Source: Craspedostauros australis (Eukaryota; Bacillariophyta; Bacillariophyceae; Mastogloiales; Achnanthaceae). From it: a stretch of DNA of 64,000 bases. The notes under the pieces are model-generated. The model was given only the letters and a program-made list of their open reading frames with translations, made no database searches and was not told the DNA's origin. The position numbers were made by a program, and so were the translations under genes. Position 1 is the stretch's first letter; each line of letters begins with the position of its first letter. Location: contig JAMXDE010000037.1 of assembly GCA_026770025.1 (NCBI GenBank), forward strand, positions 310,001-374,000, read 5' to 3'. Below, piece after piece: positions 10,956 through 21,266 of this stretch.

Positions 10956-11808
10956 GTGCATGGTGGTGGCAACGACCTCACTGTCATCACCATCCCTGCC
11001 ATCCTCACTCCACCACAGAAGCGAAGCAGCAGTAGCAGAAGCAATGAGAGTGAGAATGAGAATCACCAACCAATACGGAAGAATGCCGTGATTGGTGGTG
11101 GCATCGCCGGTCTCTCCTTGGCGCATGCCTTCGAGAACATCAGCAACAACGACAACAGCGTCGCTTGGAAGGCATCATCCGAGGCCGAGCACATCCAGCA
11201 ACAGATGCGACAGCAGATCAACCATGTCAAGATCCACATCCACACCATCAGGCCCATCATCGATCGACTCATCGACAGCGTCATTCGTTTCTTCGAGTTG
11301 GGGATCTACTTCCACAAACCCTTTGCGAGATGGACCAAGGTGATGGTGGTCACGAACGGCAATCGCAACTGAAATCGCAATCGCGACTGCAACTACACTG
11401 GAAGCACTTGCAAAGACGTAGATGCGGATAAAGCCGCCATCCTGACTGTCTGTGGTGATGCGGCGCACGCCATGCCACAGTTCCTGGGACATGGCGTCAA
11501 TCAGGCCATCCAAGACGTCTACTGTCTGGCCAACGCCATTCAGCAGCATACCATGCAGTACAATGGACAAGCCAATGGTGGGAACAGCCTCGAAGACATC
11601 CTGCAGATAGAATACAAGGACAAGCGATGGTCCACCACCACGAGCATCATGACCATCACGGCCACCATGGCCAAGGCTGGTCTGCTGGGATACCTGGAGG
11701 CCTCATCGGGACCGTTGGCCAAGTTTCGGGATGCGTGTCCTTCTTCACCATGGACAAGATGGGGTTGCGAAGAAGATCTTTCTGGATGCTGCCGTTCCGA
11801 GGATATGA
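10956..11808 (+). pseudogene. FAD-dependent monooxygenase remnant, unit 2
   Basis: The best-preserved leader: the frame from ATG 10956 runs through HQPIRKNAVIGGGIAGLSLA (about 11060-11120) into SVAWKASSEAEHIQQQMRQQ. It has the same internal deletion as units 1 and 4, and ends at the same in-frame stop after NGNRN (11372) as unit 1. Beyond the stop, VCGDAAHAMPQFLGHGVNQA marks the second FAD motif (about 11450-11510). A one-base loss in the MDKMG(V)AKK segment near 11760 shifts the tail relative to unit 1. Units 1 and 2 share more changes with each other than with unit 4. This is a broken gene, not a functional enzyme. Confidence 0.85.
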
Positions 11809-12117
11809 GAATGTGTGGAGCGGTGTGAAATTGCGATGTAAAACCGTGATGTGGTGCAGATAGGTTCTGTGGACGGTTTTTGCTTGGTGTTGATGGACCA
11901 GCCATACTGGTACGATCAAGACATTCCATACTTCTCACCAACCACAACACGCAACCACAATCATATTCGCAATCAATCAACCAACCATCTCCCTTTTCCA
12001 TCCTACTCGAACAACAACACACTCACATGCACCAGAGTATCAATACTGTCTTCATTCGCTGTTCAAATTAATTTACAACCAGAGTACTCCAAGGCAATGC
12101 AGGATCGCATGAACCAT

Positions 12118-13518
12118 CTATGTGCTTTTCTTTTCCACATCGTAAGCAGAAGCATCATCAACTCGGACGAGCCGATCCGCTCTGTTGTCATCCCACGCCT
12201 GTTTCAACATCTCACTGCCCTGCAGCAGAATGTCAAAAGTCTCGCTCGTGGGATCCATTGCGCCCATTAGATCCATTGTACCCACTACATCCATTGTACC
12301 CCCACGTTTGTTTGTTCTCATCAGTATCTCCCCAAACAAGGCCAGTGGCCGCGACCATGTTGAAAGGGAACCCAGCACTGCTCTCACCTTGTTGCGATGA
12401 TTTCGCCGCAAGATACGTTCAACAAGCGCATCGTACCAATGGACATGTTCGTCAGTCGGGCGTCGATCCACGTCGAGATAGGTGAGTTGGGTAGTCTGCT
12501 CCAAGGCTTGCTGAAGTGCTCCCATTTGTGTCGAGGAGATCTGGGGCGGAACCCCATACATGTCGAAAACATTAACGGCAGAGTATGTGAGAGATGACAA
12601 GCTCTTGTTCCCCAGAAGCGATATCAAAATGTCGACCCATGTATCTTGTTCTTGTCGCGATAACACGTTCCAAATACCAGAAACATCGAGACTCTTCAGG
12701 TGCGATGCATCTGAAAGGAGTTGCATGATCTGGTTGATTTCTTGTGGTTGGATGTGTTGGGCCCTGTGGACCTGACAGAAATACATGTGGAACTTGTTGA
12801 TGCGCTTGTTTGACTGGAATAGCTTTGCCAAGCTATCACAAGTGATACGGGTGCTTACAATGGATACTTCGGTGACGCTGCAATTGTTTGGAGATAGCCA
12901 TCTGCACAAATCAGCGCCCCCATTGGCGAGCTCACAGGAACTAAACTTAACCCACTTCGAGTTTTGGGAGATGTTGAACATGAGCTTGTCGCAATCAACA
13001 AGATCACATGAAGCCAAATGCACACGGTGTGTCACAAGAGGGATATCGTGGAGCTGCTTCATCTCCACGAAGTCTTGAGCCAAGCGGATGAATTGGTCGG
13101 ATGAAGATTCAAATGGGTGTTTGGCAGCCAATCGAAGTACGAATCGAATCGCTTGCTTGTCTTCTTCTCCGAATTGGTCATTCCTGCCGAAGTCCAGAGT
13201 CAGGGATCCAATACTCATCCGCCCGTAGCCGGAGCCAGGACAACCGCTCAGCAGAACATGAGGTGATAAAGCAACGTACTCGTTCAGCCCTTTCACCATA
13301 AATTCCAAGTCAGCGAAGGTGAATCCTGCTTCGATGGCCATGTCCCAGTGTTCCATCCGCTTGGGTGTGACACTGAAGCAGCCGCACTGCTCTGCTCGTG
13401 GGTACCACGGAGTGAACACGATCTTCGCAACCCACCCTTTTTTATGGAGTTGTTTCCAGAAAGTCTTGAAGTCTGGATCATGATCGCTGTTGGTATTGGT
13501 GTTGGCGACATCATCCAT
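12118..13518 (-). CDS. LRR-type array protein, copy 2
   Basis: An intact frame of 466 residues starting MDDVANTNTNSDHDPDFKTF, the Met aligned with copy 1's second Met. It has the same two blocks: the VTPKRMEHWDMAIEAGFTF region, then the LRR solenoid (CDKLMFNISQNSKWV, NGGADLCRWLSPNNCSVTEV, SLAKLFQSNKRINKFHM). The basic/aromatic cap is NKVRAVLGSLSTWSRPLALF. Before the end a short TM/D/V/G repeat (GTMDVVGTMDLMGAMDP, at about 12260-12305) is expanded by tandem copying of a 15-bp-like unit; the other copies have a single MDP or MGS. The tail ends VDDASAYDVEKKST. No motif suggests catalysis. Confidence 0.8.
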   Translation of the reverse strand: MDDVANTNTNSDHDPDFKTFWKQLHKKGWVAKIVFTPWYPRAEQCGCFSVTPKRMEHWDMAIEAGFTFADLEFMVKGLNEYVALSPHVLLSGCPGSGYGRMSIGSLTLDFGRNDQFGEEDKQAIRFVLRLAAKHPFESSSDQFIRLAQDFVEMKQLHDIPLVTHRVHLASCDLVDCDKLMFNISQNSKWVKFSSCELANGGADLCRWLSPNNCSVTEVSIVSTRITCDSLAKLFQSNKRINKFHMYFCQVHRAQHIQPQEINQIMQLLSDASHLKSLDVSGIWNVLSRQEQDTWVDILISLLGNKSLSSLTYSAVNVFDMYGVPPQISSTQMGALQQALEQTTQLTYLDVDRRPTDEHVHWYDALVERILRRNHRNKVRAVLGSLSTWSRPLALFGEILMRTNKRGGTMDVVGTMDLMGAMDPTSETFDILLQGSEMLKQAWDDNRADRLVRVDDASAYDVEKKST

Positions 13519-13845
13519 GTTGCGCTTTATACTTTTCTTGTCGTTGCTGTCGTCACTGTTGTTGCTGCTGCTGTTGATTGCTGCTGTTGACGGTTCAATC
13601 TTACAGGTAGAGCAGGTAGAGCACGCAGTCTCAAATCAGTTGCGCTTGGATGGCCATTATGAGCTCATCTGCTCAAGTTTGCTGTCCTCCATTACATGAT
13701 CCTGTACATTCATCACGAAGCAACGTGTCGTCGGTGGACACGCCTGCATGGACTTGCGCAGTTCCACTACTGTGTATGGTGTGGTTCGGTGCGGTATGAT
13801 ACGACCGTGGACAGCTACATCATGATCCGAAGCTGGCTAGCTCGC

Positions 13846-13917
13846 TCACACGATACGACCTTCGATGGTGCCCAACTTGGCCACGCTGTGCAGTTGCGCC
13901 TCTTCATGTGATACCAT
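13846..13917 (-). other. Small ORF (23 codons) recurring upstream of the LRR genes
   Basis: In the noncoding block about 0.33 kb upstream of each LRR start, on the LRR strand, an ATG opens a frame reading MVSHEEAQLHSV...EGRIV. It ends in TGA in three of four copies. In the first block (near 10317-10240) TGA is CGA and the frame runs on. Copies differ by replacements (A to D, L to S, H to R, T to I), which does not look like strong protein constraint. It may be an upstream ORF in the LRR leader, a 5' exon fragment or chance. Confidence 0.3.
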
Positions 13918-14649
13918 AGTTCGTGTAACATGATTACGTCCCTCTGTGATGGTCTTGGGGGAGCCAACCACGATACTATTATCTTATACTCCGATCGATA
14001 CAGTTCTTCGGCAGTTGGATGTCATCGAACGACTCCGATGGGCAGATCCACGATGTGGAGAATCCACCCACGATGACTTCTTTGGTGAACATCGGAGGCG
14101 TTTCTCGTGTTTTGTCGACAGGATGACGATGGTGACACCACTCGTGTTTCAATTCACAACAAACGTATCCAGGACTCATCTCGCCTCACTCAATCATTGC
14201 GAACTCTGTCGCGATGACGATGGCCATGGTGGTGCTGCAGACATCGCTGCAGAATACTGATACAGATCATCACAACCGCAACACTCACTGATGATCACCG
14301 TTGCCATCAAGCGTCTATCCACAGAGTACGATACCAATACTCTCTCTCTCGTTTCTCTCTGTTTCTGGAGAGAGACTTCGAACACTGCCGGCTGGTTGAC
14401 TTGGTTCCTCACTCATTGATCGCCCAACCACAGAGACAGCCACAATCAGAAGAATCACAGCAATGGCGGCATTGGCAACAATGACACCAACGACGTGATT
14501 GATGCATCAAAAGAAGATGATTGGTGTCATCTACATTGCGTGCATGGTGCATGGTGGTGGCAACGAACTCACTGCCATCCCCGTCGTCCCCGTCATCCTC
14601 GCTCCAACGCAGAAGTGAAGCAGCAGCAGCAATGGGAGTGGGAATGAGA

Positions 14650-16200
14650 ATCACCAACCAATACGGAAGATCGCAGTCATCGGTGGCGGCATCGCCGGTC
14701 TCTCCTTGGCGCATGCCTTCGACAACAACAACGGCAACGATGCACACAACATTCATGTGACATGCTTCGATGTGACATGCTTCGACGTGACATGCTCCGA
14801 TGCGAGACCAGAATTGGACGTCGTCGCAGGTGCGGGTGTGCAGCTCAACAGCGGCATGGCAGTGCTGAAGCAGATCTATCCGTCCTTGCAACGTGCGGTG
14901 GCCGATGCCGCGCTGCCGTTGACGATCGTGCGGTCCAAGACCACCAGCTGGATCTCATCCAACAAGGAGTTCCAACTGCTGCACTTCAATCTCAGACAGA
15001 TGATCATGGATGCGGAGCGACACCACGACGAAAGCGCTGATCCAGGAGGAAGGCGAGGTCATGGCGTACCGTCCTCCGTCATGTGGGGAGACTTGCAGGA
15101 GGCGCTGCAGGAAAATCCGTTGGAGGAGCTCGAAGTGACACCCATGCATCTCAACAAGCATGTGGTGGATGTTGAATGTCAAAAGACGGAGGAGCGAGAT
15201 GTCATCCATCTCGCGTTTGAAGATGGAACGAGGGATGGGTCGTACTGGTACGATATGGTGGAGGGCTGGAATGGTGCCAACAACGTCATCGAGCAGTACA
15301 TCAACGGCGATGAGCGGTCGCCATCAGACAACCAACGCAATTCGCCAGCTGTGTACTCTGGAATCCGCATCCGGTACGCCATCCAGGATGTCGCCAAAGA
15401 GGACAGCGATAGTAGCAACAGTGGCAGTAGCGACAACGGAACGAACAAAACTGCACAAGATTCCGTCCTGCAGCAACACTTTGGCAACGGCGCTCACTGC
15501 CTCACTGACAACTGCGGTAATGGTATCAAGCGCGGCACCACCCGATGCTGCTTCAACATCTTCCGCAACGCCTTGCCCTTCTCCAAGCCCGCCGTCAGCA
15601 AGGATGACGAGAACGCCGCTTGGAAGGCATCATCCAAGGCTGAGCGCATCCAGCAACAGATGCGACAGCAGATTGATGATGTCAAGATCCCCACACGCAC
15701 CACAAGGCCCATCATCGATCGACTCATCGACAAGGCCGATCGATTCTTCGAGTTGGGGATCTACTACCACAAACCCTTTGCGCGATGGACCAAGGCGATG
15801 GTGGCCACCAACGGCACCCGCAACCGCAATCGCAATGGAAGCACCGGCGCAGACAAGGCCGCCGTCCTGACTGTCTGCGGTGATGCGGCGCACGTCCATG
15901 CCACCGTTCCTTGGACAGGGCACCAATCAGGTCATCCAAGACGCCTGCTGTCTGACCAACGCCATTCGGCAATACCATATGCAGTGCGATGAACAAGGCA
16001 ATGGCGGGAACAGCCTCGAAGATATTCTGCAGACAGAATACAAGGGCAAGCGATGGTCCACCATCACGGACATCATGGGCATCATGGGCATCACGGCCAA
16101 GGCTGATTGGTCTGCTGGGATACCTGGAGGCCTCATCGGGACCATTGGCCAAGTTCTGGGATGTGTCCTTCTTCATCGTGATGTGGCGCAGATAGGTTCC
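14650..16200 (+). pseudogene. FAD-dependent monooxygenase remnant, unit 3 (longest copy)
   Basis: The only copy that keeps the middle of the enzyme. KIAVIGGGIAGLSLAHAF starts near 14668. Then come DARPELDVVAGAGVQLNSGM (a typical segment after the first strand-helix-strand), MWGDLQEALQENP and LAFEDGTRDGSYWYDMV. The second FAD motif, VCGDAAH, is near 15880. The frame is open from about 14670 to 15992, but it is decayed. The conserved GADG of the family reads EGWNGAN. The catalytic-domain segment before HFGNGAHC is poorly kept. A frameshift just after GDAAH (about 15893) ruins the PPFLGQGTNQ segment, which continues in another frame. The 3' part lacks the C-terminal MDKMGVAKK sequence of the other units. 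The leader carries the same TGA as unit 1. Confidence 0.85.
14756..14800 (+). repeat. Three tandem 15-bp copies inside the monooxygenase
   Basis: Three consecutive copies of TGTGACATGCTTCGA (the third with two changes) encode VTCFD repeated three times just after the first FAD strand. Flavoproteins of this type have one such strand (VTVFEARP-like), so this is a small local expansion, found only in unit 3. Confidence 0.85.
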
Positions 16201-16482
16201 GTGGACGCTTTCGTTTGCTGTTGATAGACATTCCATACTTCTCACCAGCCACAACACGCAATCACAATCACCCAGCCATCTCCCTTGTTCCATCATACTC
16301 GTCACAACACACTCACATGCACCAGAGTATCAATACTATCTTCATTAGACGTCCTAATTACTCCACGAGCAGAGTATTCCAAATCTATGTCGGATCGCAT
16401 CAACCATCTATGTGCCTTTCTTTTCCACACCGCAAGCAGAAGCATCATCAACTTGGACGAGCGGACCCGCTCTCTTGTCATC

Positions 16483-17772
16483 TCATGTCCGCTTCAACGT
16501 CTCACTGCCCTGCAACAGAAGATGGAAAGTCTCATTCGTGGAACCCATTGGACCCCAACGCCGGCTTCTTGACATCAGCATCTTTCCAAACAGGGCCAGT
16601 GGCCGTGACCATGTTGGAAGGGAACACAGTACTGCTCTCACCTTGTTGCTATGATTTCGCCGCAAGATACGTTCAACAAGCGCATCGTACCAATGGACAT
16701 GTTCATCAGGCGGACGTGGATAAATGCGGAAATAGGTGAGTTGGGTATTCTGCTCCAAGGCTTGCTCAAGTGCTTCCATTTGTGCTGAGAGGATCTCAGG
16801 CGGAACTTCAAACGTGCCGGGATCCTCATAGTGACGGTATTCGAGAGATGACAAGGTCTTGTTTCCCAGGAGCGATATCAATGCGTCGAACATTGCATCC
16901 TGATCTGGCTCCGATATCCCAACGCAAACACCGGAAACCGTGAGCTTCTTCAGGTGTGATGCATCTGAAAGGAGTCTGATGATCTGATCGATTTCTTGTC
17001 GCGAGTAGATGTCTTGGGCGCCGTAGTCCCCATAGAAAGTGATGTTGAACTTGTTGATGCGCTTGTTTGACTGGAATAGCTTTGCCAAGCTATCGCAACT
17101 GATCCGGGTGTCTAAAAAAGATACTTCGGTGATGCTGCAATTGTTTGGAGACAGCCATCTGCACAAATCAGCTCCCCCATTGGCGAGCTTACATTCTCGA
17201 AACTCAACCCATTTCGAGTTTTGTGAGATGTTGAACATGAGCTTGTCGCAACCAACAAGATCACATGACCACAAATACACACAACGTGTCGCAAAAGGAA
17301 TATCGTGGAGCTGCTTCATCTTCACGAAGTGTCGAGCCAAGCTGATGCCTTCGTCGAATGGAGATTCGGGTGGGTGTTCGGCAGCCAATCGAAGTACGAA
17401 GCGAATCACTTGCTTGTCTTCTTCTCCGCATTGGTCATCGCAGCCGAATTCCAGATACAGGGATCGAATACACATCTGCCAACAGACCCTGTAACATCTA
17501 TCGCTCAGTAGAACATGAGGTGATACAGCAACGTGCTTGTGCCGCTTCACCATCGATTCCAAGTCAGCGAAGGTGAATCCTGCTTCGATGGCCATGTCCC
17601 AGTGTTCCATCCGCTTGGGTGTGACACTGTAGCAGCCGATATATTGTCTTGGATAACTCTGCACATTGAACACGGTCTTTCGTGGCAGCTCTTTTCCATG
17701 GAGTTTGTTCCAGAAAGTCTTGAAGTCCTGATCATGGTCACTGTTGGCGACAGCATCCATGTTGAAAGCCAT
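16483..17772 (-). CDS. LRR-type array protein, copy 3 (short tail)
   Basis: An intact frame of 429 residues starting MAFNMDAVANSDHDQDF, with the array architecture: VTPKRMEHWDMAIEAGFTF, CDKLMFNISQNSKWVEF, NGGADLCRWLSPNNCSITEV, SLAKLFQSNKRINKFNI, then cap NKVRAVLCSLPTWSRPLALF. It stops early: the codon matching the Trp of the QAWDD segment in copies 2 and 4 is TGA. Conserved sequence (DDKRAGPLVQVDDASA...) continues in frame after it. About 23 residues of acidic tail are therefore lost while the solenoid stays complete. Whether the shorter protein is functional cannot be judged from sequence. Confidence 0.78.
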   Translation of the reverse strand: MAFNMDAVANSDHDQDFKTFWNKLHGKELPRKTVFNVQSYPRQYIGCYSVTPKRMEHWDMAIEAGFTFADLESMVKRHKHVAVSPHVLLSDRCYRVCWQMCIRSLYLEFGCDDQCGEEDKQVIRFVLRLAAEHPPESPFDEGISLARHFVKMKQLHDIPFATRCVYLWSCDLVGCDKLMFNISQNSKWVEFRECKLANGGADLCRWLSPNNCSITEVSFLDTRISCDSLAKLFQSNKRINKFNITFYGDYGAQDIYSRQEIDQIIRLLSDASHLKKLTVSGVCVGISEPDQDAMFDALISLLGNKTLSSLEYRHYEDPGTFEVPPEILSAQMEALEQALEQNTQLTYFRIYPRPPDEHVHWYDALVERILRRNHSNKVRAVLCSLPTWSRPLALFGKMLMSRSRRWGPMGSTNETFHLLLQGSETLKRT

Positions 17773-18869
17773 CTTGCTACGTGTTGTCGATGCTGTTTAT
17801 GGTGGGGGCTGTCGATAGTGTTGGTTGCACAGCAGCAGAGCAGGCAGAGCACGCAGTCTTAAATCAGTTGCGCTTGGATGGCCATTATGAGCTCATCTGC
17901 TCAAGTTTGCTGTCATCCATTTCATGATCCTGTACATTGATCACGAAGCAACGTGTCGTCAACCAACACGCCTGCATGGACTTACGCAGTTCCACCATGG
18001 CATGGTACGACCGTGGATAGCCACATCATGTTCCGAAGCAGGCTAGCTCGCTCGCTCTCTCACACGATACGACCTTCGATGGTGCCAGACTTGGCCACGC
18101 TGTGCAGTTGTGCCTCTTCATGTGATACCATTGTTTGTGTCACGTGAGTAGGTACATCCCTCTGTGATGGACTTGGGGGAGTCGACCACGATACTATTAT
18201 CTTATACTCCGATCGATACAGTTCTTCGGCAATTGGATGTGTTGGAACGAATGCAATGAGCAGATCCACAATGTGACGAATCCACCACGACGACTTCTTC
18301 GGTGAACATCGGAGGCATTTCTCGTGTTTTGTCAACAGGATGACGATGGTGACACCACTCGTGTTTCAATTCACAACAAACGTATCCAGGACTCATCTCG
18401 CCTCACCAATCATTGCGAACTCTGTCGCGATGACGATGGCCATGGTGGTGCTTCTGCAGACACCGCCACAGAATACTGATACAGATCGTCACAACTGTCA
18501 TGCTCAACGATGATCACCGTTGCCATCAAGTATCTATCCACAGAGTACGATACCAATACTCTCTCTCTCGCTTCTCTCTGTTTCTGGAGAGAAACTTCGA
18601 ACACTGCCGGCTGGTTGACTTGGTTCCTCGCTCAATGATCGCCCAGCCACAGAGACAGCCACAATCAGAAGAATCACAGCAATGGCAGCATTGGCATCGT
18701 TGATGCATCAAAAGAGGATGGTTGGTGCCATCTGCATCGCGTGCATGGTGGTGGCAACGAACTCACTGCCATCCCCGTCGTCCCCGCCATCCTCGCTCCA
18801 ACGCAGCAGCAGAAGTCGCAGTAGCAGAAGCAACGGGAATGAGAATCACTAACCAATACGGAAGATTGC

Positions 18870-19573
18870 CGTGATCGACGGTGGCATCGCCGGTGTCTTC
18901 TTGGCGCATGGTTTCGAGAACAACAGCAATACCGACAACATCGACAACAACGTCGCTTGGAAGGCATCATCCGAGGCCAAACGCATCCAGCAACAGATGC
19001 GACAGCAGATCGATGGTGCCAAGATCCGCACGCACATCACAAGGCCCATCATCGATCGACTCATCCACAATGCCGATCGATTCTTCGAGTTGGGGATCTA
19101 CCTCCACAAACCCTTTGCGCGATGGACCAAGGTGATGGTGGTCACCAACAGAAATCGCAACCGCAACCGCAATGGAAGCACCAGCGAAGACAAGCTCGCC
19201 GTCCTGATTGTCTGCAGTGATGCGGCGCACGCCATGCCACCGTTCCTTGGACAGGGCACCAAAGAGGCCATCCAAGACGCCTACTGTCTGGCCAACGCCA
19301 TTCAGCAGCATACCATGCAGTACAATGGACAAGCCAATGGTGGGAACAGCCTTGAAGACATCCTGCAGATAGAATACAAGGGCAAGCGATGGTCCACCAT
19401 CACGGACATCATGGGCATCATGGGCATCACGGCCAAGGCTGATTGGTCTGCTGGGATACCTGTAGGCCTCATCGGGACTGTTGGCCAAGTTCCGGGATGC
19501 TTCCTTCTTCGTCATGGACAAGATGGGCGTTGCGAAGAAGATCTTTCTGGATGCTGCCGTTCCGAGGATATGA
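18870..19573 (+). pseudogene. FAD-dependent monooxygenase remnant, unit 4
   Basis: The longest uninterrupted remnant among the deleted copies: one frame from about 18871 through GGIAGVFLAHGFENNS, SVAWKASSEAKRIQQQ-like sequence and KLAVLIVCSDAAHAMPPF to TKEAIQDAYCLANAI. The first Gly of GGGIAG is Asp, and the GD of the second FAD motif is SD. The middle of the enzyme is deleted at the same place as in units 1 and 2. Near 19440 a short insertion changes frame (GLLGYLEASSGPLAKF elsewhere reads ADWSAGIPVGLIGTVGQ here). The ancestral C-terminus, MDKMGVAKKIFLDAAVPRI then stop, is still readable at about 19513-19573 in another frame. An active flavoenzyme is very unlikely. Confidence 0.82.
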
Positions 19574-19838
19574 GAATGTGTGGAGCAGTGCGAAATCGCG
19601 GTGTGTTGCAGATAGGTTCTGTGGACGGCTTTCGCTTGTTGTTGATGGACTAGCCACACTTGTACGATCCAAACATTCTATACTTCTCACCAACCACAAC
19701 ACGCAGACATAATCATAATCACAAGTGAACACCTCCCAATCAATCAATCAATCAACCAACCATCTCCCTTTTCCATCCTACTTGCACAACAACACACTCA
19801 CATGCACCAGAGTATCAATACTGTCTTCATGAGCTGTT

Positions 19839-21266
19839 CTAATTACTCGACGAACAGAGTACTCCAAGGCTATCCAGGATCGCATCAATCATCGATGTGC
19901 CTGTCTTTTCCACATCGCAAGCAGAAGCATCATCAACTCGGACGAGCTGATCCGCTCTCTTGTCATCCCACGCCTGTTTCAACATGTCACTACCCTGCAG
20001 CAGAAGATGGAAAGTCTCGCTCATGGGATCCATTGTACCCCTACGTCTGCTTGTTCTCGTCAGCATCTCCCCAAACAGGGCCTGTGGCCTCGACCATGTT
20101 GGAAGGGAACCCAGCACTGCTCTCACCGTGTTGCAATGATTTCGCCGGAAGATACGTTGAACAAGCGCATCGTACCATTGGGCATGTTCGTCAGGCGGAT
20201 GTGGAGAAATATCGAGATCGGTGAGTTGGGTAGTCTGCTCCAAGGCTTGCTGAAGTGCTTCCATTTGTACCGAGAGAGCCTCAGGCGGAACTTCAAACAT
20301 GGCAGGAGCACTAACGGTAGAGTATCTGAGAAATGACAAGCTCTTGTTTCCCAGCAGCGATATCAATCCGTCGAACATTTTCATCTGCTCTTGTCGCGAT
20401 GACCTGTACCAAACACCGAAAATCCTGAGCTTCTTCAGGTGTGATGCATCTGAAAGGAGTCTGATGATCTGATCGATTTCTTGTGAGTAGATGTGTTGGG
20501 CGCTGTGGACCAAATAGAAATTGATGTTGAGCTTGTTGATGTGCTTGTTTGACTGGAATAGCTTTGCCAAGCTATCACAAGTGACACGGGTGCAGAAAAA
20601 GGATACTTGGGTGACGCTGCAATTGTTTGGAGACAGCCATCTGCACAAATCAGCGCCCCCATTGGCGAGCTTGCAGTCATTTAACACAACCCATTTCGAG
20701 TTTTGAGAGATGTTGAACATGAGCTTGTCGCAATCAACAAGATCACATGAATCCAAATTCACACAATGTGTCACAAGAGGGATATCGTGGAGCTGCTTCA
20801 TCTCCACGAAGCATTGAGGCAAGTGGATGCGTTGCTTGAATGAAGATTTGGGTGGATGTTCGGCAGCCAATCGAAGTACGAATCGAATCGCTTGCTTATC
20901 TTCTTCTTCGAATTGGTCAATGGTGCCAAATTCCAGATACAGGGATCGAATGCGCATCCGCCTGGAACCCTGGAGAAACGAAGCGCTCAGTAGAACGCGA
21001 GGTGATAAAGCAACGTGCTTGTGCCGCTCCACCATCGATTCCAAGTCAGCGAAGGTGAATCCTGCTTCGATGGCCATGTCCCAGTGTTCCATCCGCTTGG
21101 GTGTGACACTGTAGCAGTAGATCTGCTCTACTTGTGGGCACTGCACATTGAACACGGTCTTCAGGATCCACCACTTCCGATGAAGTTGTTTCCAGAAAGT
21201 CTTGAAGTCTGGATCATGATCGCTGTTGGTATTGGTGTTGTCGATGGAATCCATGTTGAAAGCCAT
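19839..21266 (-). CDS. LRR-type array protein, copy 4 (longest regular tail)
   Basis: An intact frame of 475 residues starting MAFNMDSIDNTNTNSDHDPD. Same order as its sisters: VTPKRMEHWDMAIEAGFTF, SLYLEFGTIDQFEEEDKQAI, LVTHCVNLDSCDLVDCDKLM, NGGADLCRWLSPNNCSVTQV, SLAKLFQSNKHINKLNI, cap NTVRAVLGSLPTWSRPQALF. The tail contains VRVDDASACDVEKTGT, then 18 further residues (SMIDAILDSLGVLCSSSN). It shares RMRIRSLYLEFGTI with copy 1 and the MAFNM start with copy 3, a mosaic pattern compatible with gene conversion. A protein-interaction role is inferred from the solenoid; the partner is unknown. Confidence 0.8.
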   Translation of the reverse strand: MAFNMDSIDNTNTNSDHDPDFKTFWKQLHRKWWILKTVFNVQCPQVEQIYCYSVTPKRMEHWDMAIEAGFTFADLESMVERHKHVALSPRVLLSASFLQGSRRMRIRSLYLEFGTIDQFEEEDKQAIRFVLRLAAEHPPKSSFKQRIHLPQCFVEMKQLHDIPLVTHCVNLDSCDLVDCDKLMFNISQNSKWVVLNDCKLANGGADLCRWLSPNNCSVTQVSFFCTRVTCDSLAKLFQSNKHINKLNINFYLVHSAQHIYSQEIDQIIRLLSDASHLKKLRIFGVWYRSSRQEQMKMFDGLISLLGNKSLSFLRYSTVSAPAMFEVPPEALSVQMEALQQALEQTTQLTDLDISPHPPDEHAQWYDALVQRIFRRNHCNTVRAVLGSLPTWSRPQALFGEMLTRTSRRRGTMDPMSETFHLLLQGSDMLKQAWDDKRADQLVRVDDASACDVEKTGTSMIDAILDSLGVLCSSSN

